Part shown: positions 1-6,869 of the stretch, piece after piece | Position numbering within the stretch: the stretch's first letter is position 1 | How the letters are laid out: every line of letters begins with the position of its first letter | Source: Oscillospiraceae bacterium | GTDB lineage: Bacteria; Bacillota; Clostridia; Oscillospirales; Ruminococcaceae | Assembly (NCBI GenBank): GCA_031271475.1 | Contig: JAISVP010000085.1 | Span: 1 to 17,983 of the forward strand | DNA: 17,983 bases | Reading direction: 5' to 3' | Program-made: the position numbers and the translations under genes | Notes under the pieces: generated by a model | What the model was told of the DNA's origin: nothing | The model's database searches: none | Seen by the model: only the letters and a program-made list of their open reading frames with translations

Positions 1-1
1 C

Positions 2-859
2 TCAGGTATGGCAATGAAGCTGAAGATTGCCGCGTCACTGTCAAGAGATGCGGAGGTTATCATGCTTGACGAACCGCTTAACGGCATTGATCTGAACGGA
101 CGCGACCAGATTATCTATGTCATAAAACAGGCAGCATTGACTAAAAACCCGATAATTATGGTTTCAAGCCATTTATTTGACGAACTTGAGCCGATTGTTA
201 ATAAAGTGGTAATGCTGCTGCGCGGCAGACTGATAGTGAACGGAAACATTCAGGAAATACGTCAAAGAACAGGACGTTCTATTTCGGATTTGTACCGCGA
301 GGTGTATTCCGGTAATTTTTCATCTGTGTCACCGTTAGGAATTACAGGTGGATACTACGGCGCAATGTACGAAGCGGAACTGCAGCGGAACTTCTACGGT
401 AATGCCGCTTACGCCCCAAACCCAGGCAATGTTTACAGCAATCCCATGAACAATGCCTACAATACGGCAAATCCCGCAAATGTCAACGCACAGTACAACC
501 CGCAAAATACACCTCCGAATTACGGAAATTACAATCCTGCCAATACAGTATACTATGCACAAACACCGATGCACAACGAATACAATTCCAACAATCCGTC
601 GAACTCTCCTATACATAATGCATACAATATGATGAACCCGGTGCATAACGTATACAATGCAGGCAATCCCGTAAACAGCATAAACAGTACAGCTGCTCCG
701 CCGCCGTCCGATATGGCCGGTACCGGAACACAGGATGTTACGGCAGGTTCGGACGCATACAGTGCCGCCGGCAACCCGGAAAACAGTACCACCCCTACAG
801 CGTCCGATACACAAAGCACGGGAAATCCGCAGAATACAGGAGGTGGCAGCAATGCTTAA
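2..859 (+). CDS. ABC transporter ATP-binding protein (5' truncated) with long Asn/Pro-rich tail
   Basis: This is the C-terminal part of an ABC ATPase. The open frame runs off the left edge, and the first codons (Ser-Gly-Met) are the end of the ABC signature, so the ATG at 8 is internal. Walker B follows (VIMLDEPLNGIDL) and then the H-loop His (MVSSH). After about 105 visible residues the ATPase ends, and about 170 residues of low-complexity sequence follow. This tail is rich in Asn, Pro, Tyr, Ser and Thr, with repeated NPxNxxYN-like units, and is probably disordered. The stop overlaps the start of the permease gene (ATGCTTAA), so the two are translationally coupled and should form one exporter. 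The substrate cannot be told. The tail is not part of the normal ABC fold and its role is unknown. Confidence 0.93.
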   Translation, partial: SGMAMKLKIAASLSRDAEVIMLDEPLNGIDLNGRDQIIYVIKQAALTKNPIIMVSSHLFDELEPIVNKVVMLLRGRLIVNGNIQEIRQRTGRSISDLYREVYSGNFSSVSPLGITGGYYGAMYEAELQRNFYGNAAYAPNPGNVYSNPMNNAYNTANPANVNAQYNPQNTPPNYGNYNPANTVYYAQTPMHNEYNSNNPSNSPIHNAYNMMNPVHNVYNAGNPVNSINSTAAPPPSDMAGTGTQDVTAGSDAYSAAGNPENSTTPTASDTQSTGNPQNTGGGSNA

Positions 860-1667
860 ATTAATAAAACATGAAATTTTGCAGACAAAGTTTTTAATGC
901 TTGCGTATATAATAGGCTATGCTGTAATGTTTTTGGCAGCATTTGTTCTGGGCAGTCAGATGTACGAAACGGGAGGTTACAATCCGGGAGTAACAATAGG
1001 TTACGGACTAAGCATAATGGCATTTGTGATTATTGCTTTCGGCGGGGCTCTGCTGATGTGGCTTCAGCCTCTTGTGAAATACAGCGGTGAAATATCCCAA
1101 AAAACAGGGTATATGCTGTTTATGACACCTAACAGTGTATATAAAATCATGGGCGTGAAATTGCTGTTGGGCGCGCTCACAGCCTTCATCTCAAGCTTAC
1201 TTTTTGCGGTTGGTTTTCCAACTGCTGTTGCGGTTTCACAGGGTGAGAGTGCCAGAATGCTGTTCTATGAGGTGTTTTATTTCATGGAACTGGCAAATGC
1301 GGGACAGGTGATTTTATCTGCGGCGGCATTTCTTATTGCGTGTCTGTGTTCGTATGTTCTGATATTTTACCTGATTACCATGTTTACGGTTCTTATGCCC
1401 AGAACGAGGTGGAGATTTTTTATAGTATACATTGTTTATCAAACCGTTACCGGAATTGCAACAGTTCTCACCATGATATTCATGGCGGTAGACCAGACTG
1501 TCCGGAACGGCAGCGGTATGTTTGCGGATATTCCGGAATATTCAGCTGCTCCGTTTTGGGGAATGTCGACAGTTTCCAGTATATTTATCATAATTTTATA
1601 TGCCGGCGTAACCGTTGGTTTGTATTTTTGGACTGTGCGTCTGATAAAACGGAAACTGAATATGTAA
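852..1667 (+). CDS. ABC-2 type transporter permease
   Basis: A 271-residue integral membrane protein with about six hydrophobic segments, near residues 14-34, 49-71, 103-128, 153-180, 189-212 and 240-262, and a basic C-terminus. It is the membrane half of the exporter whose ATPase lies directly upstream; the two genes overlap by 8 nt. The ATG at 852 is chosen over the upstream in-frame ATG at 735 because GGAGGT lies at 839-844 and because the sequence before 852 overlaps the coupled ATPase tail in another frame. An amphipathic start followed by a hydrophobic stretch is typical of bacterial ABC-2 permeases. No substrate-specific motif is recognised. Confidence 0.88.
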   Translation: MLKLIKHEILQTKFLMLAYIIGYAVMFLAAFVLGSQMYETGGYNPGVTIGYGLSIMAFVIIAFGGALLMWLQPLVKYSGEISQKTGYMLFMTPNSVYKIMGVKLLLGALTAFISSLLFAVGFPTAVAVSQGESARMLFYEVFYFMELANAGQVILSAAAFLIACLCSYVLIFYLITMFTVLMPRTRWRFFIVYIVYQTVTGIATVLTMIFMAVDQTVRNGSGMFADIPEYSAAPFWGMSTVSSIFIIILYAGVTVGLYFWTVRLIKRKLNM

Positions 1668-1696
1668 GAAACTTTTATGAAATGGGGGAATAAGTT

Positions 1697-2146
1697 ATGT
1701 ATGAACTGATTACTTGGGGCGTTATACTTATCGTAGCCGTGATTGTAGAACTTTCTACGGCACAGTTAGTGTCAGTTTGGTTTGCGGCAGGGGCTCTTGT
1801 GGCATTTTTGGTATCCCTGTTAACGAACTGGGGATTGGCAGGGCAGTCTGTAGTCTTTGTTTTGGCGTCGGGAATTTTGCTTTTGCTGACAAGACCTCTT
1901 GCAAAGAAGTTTAAGCCCAAATTTGTTCCGACAAATATGGAACTCTTGGTAGGAGATACTGCCGTAATCACTGAAGAAGTCGATAGCGAACGCGGAACCG
2001 GACGCGCAAAATTAAGCGGTACGGAATGGTTTGTTATTTCCGAAAGCGGCGAACCGATCGAACCGGGCACTTCCGTAGAAATAAAAGCCATTGACGGAAT
2101 AAAGCTGGTAGTAGGTGTAAAACATCCGGCGGTTAATAAACGCTGA
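1697..2146 (+). CDS. NfeD-like membrane protein with C-terminal OB-fold domain
   Basis: 149 residues. Three hydrophobic segments (about 5-20, 26-44, 48-66) are followed by a soluble beta-rich domain at 80-142 with the NfeD pattern: GDTAV near 86-90, a Gly-rich turn, and a late VGV strand. NfeD proteins usually partner with SPFH/flotillin-type membrane scaffolds. No SPFH gene follows here, because a terminator comes immediately downstream, so any partner lies elsewhere. The start is supported by GGGGGA at 1684-1689, 7 nt before the ATG. The gap to the permease stop is 29 nt, so it may share that transcript. The family call is good; the cellular role is not fixed. Confidence 0.85.
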   Translation: MYELITWGVILIVAVIVELSTAQLVSVWFAAGALVAFLVSLLTNWGLAGQSVVFVLASGILLLLTRPLAKKFKPKFVPTNMELLVGDTAVITEEVDSERGTGRAKLSGTEWFVISESGEPIEPGTSVEIKAIDGIKLVVGVKHPAVNKR

Positions 2147-2160
2147 ACACCGGATTGAAT

Positions 2161-2212
2161 AAAGCCTGTTTAAATCCTCACATCGAGAATTTAAGCAGGC
2201 TTTGTTTTGTTG
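2161..2212 (+). terminator. Intrinsic terminator after the NfeD gene
   Basis: A 15-bp stem pairs 2161-2175 with 2189-2203, with one G-T wobble and a 13-nt loop. It is followed by the T-rich stretch TTTGTTTTGTT. It would end the ABC-NfeD transcript. Its right arm is the first copy of the sequence that opens each unit of the downstream tandem array, so the left arm could also pair perfectly over 12 bp with the TAAACAGGCTTT copies at 2313-2324 and 2354-2365. Confidence 0.85.
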
Positions 2213-2396
2213 CCGCAATTTTCAGTCTGTCTAAACGGGCTTTGTTTTGTTGCCGCAAATTTTCGGTCTGTCTAAACGGGCTTTGTTTTGTTACCGCAAT
2301 TTTCAATCTGTCTAAACAGGCTTTGTTTTGTTGCCGTAAATTTTCGGTCTGTCTAAACAGGCTTTGTTTCACTTACTCGAAATTTTTCAGCCTGTC
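2198..2396. repeat. Degenerate 40/41-bp tandem array derived from the queF 3' end
   Basis: Units begin at GGCTTTG: 2198-2237 (40 bp), 2238-2278 (41), 2279-2318 (40), 2319-2359 (41), and a partial unit from 2360. Units 1 and 3 share CAATTTTCA, and units 2 and 4 share AAATTTTCGG. The array is therefore best read as a dimer of about 81 bp that was duplicated. On the minus strand a fifth, diverged unit is the 3' end of queF itself: the next CTGTC follows after 43 bp, inside the gene. One minus-strand frame of the array reads LDRLKIA where QueF ends LDRLKNFE. There are no spacers, so it is not CRISPR. The T-rich blocks and the shared terminator arm suggest it sits in the shared terminator zone of the two converging operons. 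Confidence 0.85.
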
Positions 2397-2828
2397 CAGA
2401 GCTACCGTTTCCCATTTCGTACCGGGCATTCCGTAGTTGGCGAACGGAACGATTGCGATACCGCCTCTGGGCGTGAAATTCCCATGCACCTCAATATACT
2501 TGGGCGACATCAGTTTTATGAGGTCTTTCATAATAATATTAACGCAATCCTCATGAAAATCCCCGTGATTGCGGAAACTGTGCAAATAAAGTTTGAGGCT
2601 TTTACTTTCAACCATCTTCTCATACGGGACATACCGCACAGTAATTTGAGCAAAATCCGGCTGACCGGTAATCGGGCACAGACTTGTAAATTCCGGACAG
2701 TTAAACTTTACAAAGTAGTCATTATCCGGATGCTTATTTAAAAAAGTTTCCAGAAGTTCCGGACTGTAATCATAAGCAAATTCAGTACGTTTATTGCCCA
2801 ATAAGGTAAGGTTTTCTTTTTCTCTCAT
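2373..2828 (-). CDS. queF: NADPH-dependent 7-cyano-7-deazaguanine reductase (preQ0 reductase)
   Basis: 151 residues, the size of the short unimodular (YkvM-type) QueF. It reduces the nitrile of preQ0 to the aminomethyl group of preQ1, the last step of precursor synthesis before tRNA-guanine transglycosylase. Visible signatures are the catalytic Cys51 in [12 protein letters not shown] with Asp58, and the QueF substrate motif ESKSLKLY at 74-81, followed by FHED at 91-94. Its ATG overlaps the queC stop by 4 nt (ATGA), so it is the last gene of the operon. The final codons (LDRLKNFE) have been copied into the tandem array downstream. Confidence 0.96.
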   Translation of the reverse strand: MREKENLTLLGNKRTEFAYDYSPELLETFLNKHPDNDYFVKFNCPEFTSLCPITGQPDFAQITVRYVPYEKMVESKSLKLYLHSFRNHGDFHEDCVNIIMKDLIKLMSPKYIEVHGNFTPRGGIAIVPFANYGMPGTKWETVALDRLKNFE

Positions 2829-3475
2829 GTAAATGCTTTCTCCCTTTCAATACAGGTTGCACATTTTCCGCACGGAATTTCCCCGCCTTCATAACAGCTC
2901 CAGGTTAAACCGTACGGAACATCCAATGCCAGACCTTTCTGCACCAGTTCCCTTTTGGTAAGCGTTATGAACGGAGCGGAAACCTTTAACTGTCTGCCGC
3001 TGCCCTCGTATACAGCCTCGGATATGGCGGCGTTGAATGTTTCGGAACAGTCGGGATAAGCTGCATCCGCATCAGTTTTATGCGCTCCGTAATATATCAC
3101 GGAGCATCCGTGCGAAAGTGCGGTACTTGCGGCGACCGACAGGAACAGTCCGTTACGGAACGGTACATATGTCTGAGGTATTTTCTGTCCGGTATCATAT
3201 GCACCCTGCGGAATTTCTCTCCCGCTTTCCTTAAGCAGCGAACACTCAGAGCCCGCAAAAACATCTGTTAAATCAATCTGTATCAGCTTTGTGACGTAAT
3301 ATTCCGCTAAAGCCTTAGCTGACGAGAGTTCCCTGTCATGTTTTTGTCCGTAGCTTATACACAGGGTCAAGACATTTTCAGATCCGTATTCCTTTACGGC
3401 AACGGCAAGACAGGTAGCGGAATCCACCCCGCCGCTTAACAGTACCAAAGATTTTTTTATTGAATTTTCTTTCAT
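2825..3475 (-). CDS. queC: 7-cyano-7-deazaguanine synthase
   Basis: 216 residues, normal for QueC. It converts 7-carboxy-7-deazaguanine to preQ0 using ammonia and ATP. The PP-loop ATP-pyrophosphatase motif SGGVDS is at 14-19. The C-terminal zinc site is complete: Cys194, Cys202, Cys205 and Cys208 in the pattern [17 protein letters not shown]. The substrate-region sequence [13 protein letters not shown] at 104-116 is typical. The start overlaps the folE stop by 4 nt and the stop overlaps queF by 4 nt, so it is in the middle of a coupled preQ1 operon. Confidence 0.97.
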   Translation of the reverse strand: MKENSIKKSLVLLSGGVDSATCLAVAVKEYGSENVLTLCISYGQKHDRELSSAKALAEYYVTKLIQIDLTDVFAGSECSLLKESGREIPQGAYDTGQKIPQTYVPFRNGLFLSVAASTALSHGCSVIYYGAHKTDADAAYPDCSETFNAAISEAVYEGSGRQLKVSAPFITLTKRELVQKGLALDVPYGLTWSCYEGGEIPCGKCATCIEREKAFT

Positions 3476-4014
3476 TGGTTTCCTTTCATTTTTCCGAGTT
3501 TTACGGTAGTAACCGTCTGTGCCGATGTTTTTTTTATGCCTCTGGCAGTCATGCAGCTATGGGAGGCCTTTACTGTCACGGCAACATCCGGGGTATCCGC
3601 CGCAATTGAAACAATCTGAGCAATATCCGAAGTTATCCGTTCCTGTAACTGCAAACGCTTACCTGCCATGTCACAGATTCTCGCAATTTTACTCAGTCCC
3701 AATACCTTTCCGTTAGGGATATATGTTACTTCCGCAGTCATATTGTACATAAGCGCGATATGATGTTCGCAGTAACTGAAAAATTCTATGCCGCTTACTG
3801 TAATTGCATTCTGTGAGTCTGAAAGGCAGTCATCGGTAAATGTTTTTGAAAACATACCGGCAATTTCTTCGTTGGTATAGTTCATTCCCTCAAACATTTC
3901 CTCAAACATAGCCGCAGCACGCACGGGTGTTTCCTTAAGTCCCTCACGTTCAGGGTCATCGCCCAAAGCTTCTAAGATTCCGCGTATATGAAAAGTTAAT
4001 TTTTTCTTATCCAT
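3472..4014 (-). CDS. folE: GTP cyclohydrolase I (preQ1 operon copy)
   Basis: About 180 residues. It opens GTP to dihydroneopterin triphosphate, which QueD uses. The zinc and catalytic residues are present: CEHH near 82-85, HSC near 152-154, the [15 protein letters not shown] block, and RLQLQERIT. One part is divergent. After CEHH the usual Pro-rich turn with a later His (LPFxGxxHVAYIP in typical FolE) is replaced by [15 protein letters not shown]. Position in the que operon suggests a copy for queuosine rather than folate; that is inference. The ATG at 4014 is chosen, 9 nt after an AGGAG; a GTG directly before it (4017) is also possible. The gap to queE is a few nt and the stop overlaps queC. 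Confidence 0.93.
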   Translation of the reverse strand: MDKKKLTFHIRGILEALGDDPEREGLKETPVRAAAMFEEMFEGMNYTNEEIAGMFSKTFTDDCLSDSQNAITVSGIEFFSYCEHHIALMYNMTAEVTYIPNGKVLGLSKIARICDMAGKRLQLQERITSDIAQIVSIAADTPDVAVTVKASHSCMTARGIKKTSAQTVTTVKLGKMKGNQ

Positions 4015-4018
4015 CACC

Positions 4019-4801
4019 TTATACTCCTCTTGTATCCTTATCCCAGATAAATTTATGCAATTGCAGGGATAATTTCACATCATTGAGTTTATGTTCTTTC
4101 ATAAATTCAACGATTTCAGAGATTTCTATTTTCCCGAATACCGGACTGAAATGAATATTTACAGATTTCAGCAAACTGAACTCATATATAACCTCAAGCG
4201 CCCTTTCCATGTCGTTTTTAGTTCCGATAACAAATTTTACAGTATCGTCAGGCAGCAAAAACATGAAATTACCCGTTAGCATACTCAGTTCCATGCCGCT
4301 TGAGGGCAGTTTGTAATCCATAGTAAAATGCACAGGATAGTGTGAAAAACCTGATATATCGACACTGCCGTTAGTTTCAATTTCAATATACAGCGGTCTC
4401 TTGCTGTAATAACAAAGCAAATTGAGAATTTCGGCAATTCCCTGCTGAAGTAAAGGCTCGCCGCCTGTAAGGGTTACATTTTTTATGCCTGTCTTATTTA
4501 CATATGAGAGAATGTTTCTGGCGCTCAAAGTTTCTGTGCATAAATTTTTTTTGTTCGCCCATGCCGTATCACAGTACGAACAGTTCAGATTGCAGCCGCA
4601 GAAACGTATAAAAACCGCTAATTCACCGGACTTCTCACCTTCCCCGTTTATGCTTATAAATTTCTCGGCGACAGCAGCAGTATCAAATATACTGAAAGCC
4701 CGGCCTCTTCTCCGCCACTGATGTTTCGGACGTATAAATTTCCTTAACAGTCCGGACGGCAAAATGTTCCGTATATGCCTTACGTCAAATCTTTCAGTCA
4801 T
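4019..4801 (-). CDS. queE: 7-carboxy-7-deazaguanine synthase (radical SAM), with N-terminal extension
   Basis: 260 residues. It rearranges 6-carboxytetrahydropterin to 7-carboxy-7-deazaguanine. The radical SAM cluster motif CX3CX2C is Cys70, Cys74 and Cys77 ([16 protein letters not shown]). It is followed by the GGEP glycine-rich SAM motif at 113-116 and the ETNG strand. The homologous core starts near Val44 ([16 protein letters not shown]). The first 43 residues are an Arg/Lys-rich extension not usual in QueE. No start codon is available at the usual place (Val44 is GTC), and the ATG at 4801 forms a 4-nt overlap with the queD stop, so the extension is probably translated. Its role is unknown. 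Confidence 0.93.
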   Translation of the reverse strand: MTERFDVRHIRNILPSGLLRKFIRPKHQWRRRGRAFSIFDTAAVAEKFISINGEGEKSGELAVFIRFCGCNLNCSYCDTAWANKKNLCTETLSARNILSYVNKTGIKNVTLTGGEPLLQQGIAEILNLLCYYSKRPLYIEIETNGSVDISGFSHYPVHFTMDYKLPSSGMELSMLTGNFMFLLPDDTVKFVIGTKNDMERALEVIYEFSLLKSVNIHFSPVFGKIEISEIVEFMKEHKLNDVKLSLQLHKFIWDKDTRGV

Positions 4802-5217
4802 ACGGCTTGCTCCCCATATTCCGCCATATTCCCGGGAGTTTCATATACTTTAACGGCAGCCGTCCTGAACCCGGCGGAAACAAGACAGTCATAGAAATAT
4901 TTTGCAAAATTTTCAGCGGTAGGACGAAAATCCATTTTGACAAGACTGAAATTCTCACTTTCGAGCGCCGCAACCGTTGAAGATTTCAGAGTGCCGTCCT
5001 GATAAATCAGCCTATGGTCAAGCCTGTCCGCAAGCCTGTTCAATTCGGATTTTAACTCAGAAAAATCCGTAACCATACCGTCAGAAAGTGTATCACTGCT
5101 CACTCCCGCAATTACAGTCCATCTGTGTCCGTGGATATTGCGGCATTTGCCCCCATGACCGTAAAGGAAATGTGCCGAATCAAATGCTGTCTGTACTTCG
5201 ATTTTATACAAAGTCAC
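4798..5217 (-). CDS. queD: 6-carboxy-5,6,7,8-tetrahydropterin synthase
   Basis: 139 residues, the normal length. It converts dihydroneopterin triphosphate to 6-carboxytetrahydropterin. The three zinc His are His16, His29 and His31. The catalytic Cys25 lies in CRNIHGH, the DH pair is at 67-68, and the conserved YETPGN is near the end. It is the first gene of the preQ1 operon, about 32 nt from the expected transcript start. The start is uncertain: the GTG at 5217 lies only about 3 nt after GAGG, whereas the in-frame TTG at 5211 has better spacing and would give a start of MYKIEVQ, like other QueD proteins. No preQ1 riboswitch fits in the short leader. Confidence 0.95.
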   Translation of the reverse strand: MTLYKIEVQTAFDSAHFLYGHGGKCRNIHGHRWTVIAGVSSDTLSDGMVTDFSELKSELNRLADRLDHRLIYQDGTLKSSTVAALESENFSLVKMDFRPTAENFAKYFYDCLVSAGFRTAAVKVYETPGNMAEYGEQAV

Positions 5218-5255
5218 TCACCTCACAAAGATTGATATGTTAACTTCCACTGTTC

Positions 5256-5283
5256 ATTATATCATACTTTAAAAAAATGTCAA
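5256..5283 (-). promoter_or_regulatory. SigA-type promoter of the queD-queE-folE-queC-queF operon
   Basis: On the minus strand a perfect -35 TTGACA (5278-5283) and a perfect -10 TATAAT (5256-5261) are separated by 16 nt. The expected start is near 5249, giving a leader of only about 32 nt. That is too short for a typical preQ1-I or preQ1-II aptamer plus ribosome binding site, and no such motif is seen. An A/T-rich stretch lies just upstream and is shared with the divergent rpmB promoter. Confidence 0.88.
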
Positions 5284-5312
5284 TAGACGGTCAAAAAAAT
5301 TTTAAAAAAGAC

Positions 5313-5341
5313 TTGCATTTTGTGAACAGATGTGTTATAAT
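5313..5341 (+). promoter_or_regulatory. SigA-type promoter of rpmB
   Basis: TTGCAT (5313-5318), a 17-nt spacer, and TATAAT (5336-5341). The expected start near 5348 leaves a leader of about 48 nt to the rpmB ATG. The -35 boxes of this promoter and the divergent que promoter are 29 bp apart across an A/T tract, so they may share UP-element-like DNA. Confidence 0.82.
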
Positions 5342-5395
5342 ATCTCGGTGATGTTTTAATACAGCGATGATTTTTCTTAAAAAGGAGGTGTCATA

Positions 5396-5584
5396 ATGGC
5401 TAAATGTCATATATGCGGAAAAGGCGTTTCCTTTGGCATAAAAGTTTCCCACTCCCACAGACGCTCGAACAAAATGTGGAAACCGAATGTAAAAAGGGTT
5501 AAAGCTATTGTCAAGGGTACACCCTGTCATATCTATGTTTGCACAAGATGTCTGCGCAGCGGCAAGGTAGAAAGAGCAGTATAG
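5396..5584 (+). CDS. rpmB: 50S ribosomal protein L28 (zinc-binding form)
   Basis: 62 residues, the usual length of Gram-positive L28. It begins MAKCHICGKG, with the Cys4-Cys7 pair and a second pair at Cys49 and Cys52 (CTRC), so this is the zinc-ribbon (C+) form. The basic middle, SHSHRRSNKMWKPN, is the family signature. A near-perfect Shine-Dalgarno sequence AAGGAGGTG precedes the ATG, and a good promoter lies about 55 nt further up. The stop codon (5582-5584) lies inside the left arm of the first hairpin of the structured element that follows, so the element belongs to the rpmB 3' end. Confidence 0.97.
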   Translation: MAKCHICGKGVSFGIKVSHSHRRSNKMWKPNVKRVKAIVKGTPCHIYVCTRCLRSGKVERAV

Positions 5585-5684
5585 CCGTTTCTAACGGCTA
5601 TGGTCTCGGCAAAGCCGAGACCCGCACGCAAACGCGTGCGTCGATGAGAATAGGCTTAGCCTATTCTCAGTCGAAATTACTGTA
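5581..5684 (+). repeat. Structured repeat element, copy A: four back-to-back hairpins
   Basis: Four inverted repeats follow one another with almost no spacing. H1 pairs 5581-5589 with 5593-5601 (9 bp, loop TCT). H2 pairs 5602-5610 with 5614-5622 (9 bp, loop AAA). H3 pairs 5623-5629 with 5634-5640 (7 bp, loop AAAC). H4 pairs 5645-5655 with 5659-5669 (11 bp, loop TTA); the flanking TCGA copies at 5641-5644 and 5671-5674 can extend H4 past one bulged G. All stems are perfect. The element ends in the tail TCGAAATTACTGTA. No T-run follows any hairpin, so these are not standard terminators. A diverged copy lies at 17740-17844 on the other strand. Function unknown: it may be a structured RNA, an mRNA-stabilising or processing element, or a small non-autonomous mobile repeat. 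Confidence 0.9.
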
Positions 5685-5800
5685 CTGAAGTTCTAACCCG
5701 GACATTTTTGTCTGTAACTGTCTGATATCAGGCTTGTCCCGGCAACCTAAATGAGAGGATTCCGGAACAGGTCTGCTGACTGAAATAAAGGGGGATCAGT
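5685..5800 (+). other. Leader of the HD-domain gene, no clear element
   Basis: 116 nt without a gene between the hairpin element and the next start. A possible stem pairs CCGGACA (5698-5704) with TGTCCCGG (5735-5742), with one bulged C. A second possible stem, ACTGA/TCAGT just before the ATG, would place the GGGGGA ribosome binding site in its loop. No convincing promoter, T-box or known riboswitch is seen. Confidence 0.4.
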
Positions 5801-6289
5801 ATGCTTAAGGCATTCGGTTCAAGAAAGATATTGACGCAAACACCCTATTTTAAGTTAATGGAGGAATTGATTTGCACAAAGGAAATACAGTCCCTTAAAG
5901 AATATACACACCACAAAAAAACAACACGTTTTCAGCACTGTCTTAATGTGTCATACTATAATTACGTGATATGCAGGCGGTTTGGTCTTGATGCGTATGC
6001 CGCCGCACGTGCCGGTTTGCTTCATGACTTGTTTTTTTACGACAGCACGGCATATAAAAAGCACCGCGGTCATAAACACTTAAGAAAGCACCCGCTTGTG
6101 GCAGCCGAAAACGCACAGCAATTCGGGCTAAGTCCGCTCGAATTGGATATAGTGAAAAAACATATGTTTCCTATTACTTCAGCTTTGCCGAAGTACAGGG
6201 AAACGGTCGTTATAATTTTTGTTGACAAATACTGCGCTTTATTGGAGTATTTTAGACCCGTGGTTCGGAAGATGTTTAAATGTGCTTAG
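5801..6289 (+). CDS. HD-domain phosphohydrolase-like protein
   Basis: 162 residues with the metal-dependent HD fold: His46 (RFQHCLNV), the His75-Asp76 doublet (GLLHDLFFYD), a His-rich stretch at 88-97 and LRKHPLVAAENA at 94-105, His121 (KKHMFPIT), and Asp142 (FVDKYCALLEY). This order of residues is that of small HD hydrolases acting on nucleotides or phosphate esters. The substrate cannot be told. The ATG at 5801 is preceded by GGGGGA at 5790-5795. Its stop is 35 nt before the VOC gene, so the two may be co-transcribed. The family is secure, the role is not. Confidence 0.85.
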   Translation: MLKAFGSRKILTQTPYFKLMEELICTKEIQSLKEYTHHKKTTRFQHCLNVSYYNYVICRRFGLDAYAAARAGLLHDLFFYDSTAYKKHRGHKHLRKHPLVAAENAQQFGLSPLELDIVKKHMFPITSALPKYRETVVIIFVDKYCALLEYFRPVVRKMFKCA

Positions 6290-6324
6290 GGTCTGCCATT
6301 TGGGAAAATAAGGAGATTAAAATT

Positions 6325-6822
6325 ATGTTTCAGCATTATTTAATGTTTGGCGGGGATTGCGAAGACGCTCTGAAAACCTATGAAAAGGCATTTGGAGGCA
6401 AAATTTCTGAAATTTGTAAATACGGCGATCAGGAAGGTTTTGCGGAAAAAGAAGAACAGAAAAACTTGGTTATGCACTCGACTTTTGTCTTAGACGGCGG
6501 CAATATCATGTGTGCGGATTATCCTTATAAAACAACTCCCGGTGACAATACTTTTGTAATGCCGTCTCTCAAAACAGTTGGCAGGATCAAAAAAGCGTGG
6601 GATGTTTTAAAAGAAAACGCCGTAATCTTTGAGGACTTGGCTCCTTGCTTTTTTGCTGAAATCTACGGCACATTGCGTGATAAGCACGGTATCAACTGGA
6701 TGCTGATGATTGAGAAAGAACCTGAATGTACCTGTACTGATGAATGTGCAAGCGGATACAATCCGAACTGTACTTGCACCCACCCTGACTGTCATTGCCG
6801 GGAAGCTGACAGACAGGTGTAA
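6325..6822 (+). CDS. VOC/PhnB-like (glyoxalase-fold) protein with Cys-rich C-terminal tail
   Basis: 165 residues. The first 130 residues have the PhnB-type vicinal-oxygen-chelate fold: QHYLMFGGDCEDALKTYEKAFGG at 3-25 in outline, the VMHSTFVLDGGNIMCAD strand region, and a C-terminal strand with RDKHGINWMLMIEK. The last 31 residues hold seven Cys (135, 137, 141, 149, 151, 156, 158) and two His, in CTC, CTC and CHC clusters. This is a likely metal-binding tail not usual for the family. The ATG at 6325 is chosen because AAGGAGA precedes it at 6310-6316; the upstream ATG at 6280 has no ribosome binding site and overlaps the HD gene. The enzyme activity is unknown; many PhnB-like proteins have none assigned. 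Confidence 0.87.
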   Translation: MFQHYLMFGGDCEDALKTYEKAFGGKISEICKYGDQEGFAEKEEQKNLVMHSTFVLDGGNIMCADYPYKTTPGDNTFVMPSLKTVGRIKKAWDVLKENAVIFEDLAPCFFAEIYGTLRDKHGINWMLMIEKEPECTCTDECASGYNPNCTCTHPDCHCREADRQV

Positions 6823-6869
6823 TTATTGACAGTCTGACTTTTAACAAAAACTGAAACCGAGAGGTGAAA

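Noticed and set aside
335..814. 159-residue minus-strand frame opposite the ABC ATPase tail
   Set aside because: It arises from the repetitive Asn/Pro codons read in reverse; no ribosome binding site and no family resemblance.
2198..2372. CRISPR-like array
   Set aside because: Units are head-to-tail repeats without unique spacers, and no cas genes are nearby.
2155..2436. 93-residue plus-strand frame across the tandem array
   Set aside because: It is an open frame through a 40/41-bp repeat that crosses the terminator and the end of queF; no SD.
5218..5255. preQ1 riboswitch upstream of queD
   Set aside because: The leader from the strong promoter is only about 32 nt, and no preQ1-I or preQ1-II motif is seen.
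5733..5755. SAM-I riboswitch-like CCCGGCAACC
   Set aside because: Only this short stretch fits; the other conserved SAM-I blocks and the terminator are missing, and the next gene is an HD protein.
6823..6869. Glycine T-box or promoter before glyS
   Set aside because: Only 47 nt are available; TTGACA is present near 6827 but no -10 or T-box core follows.
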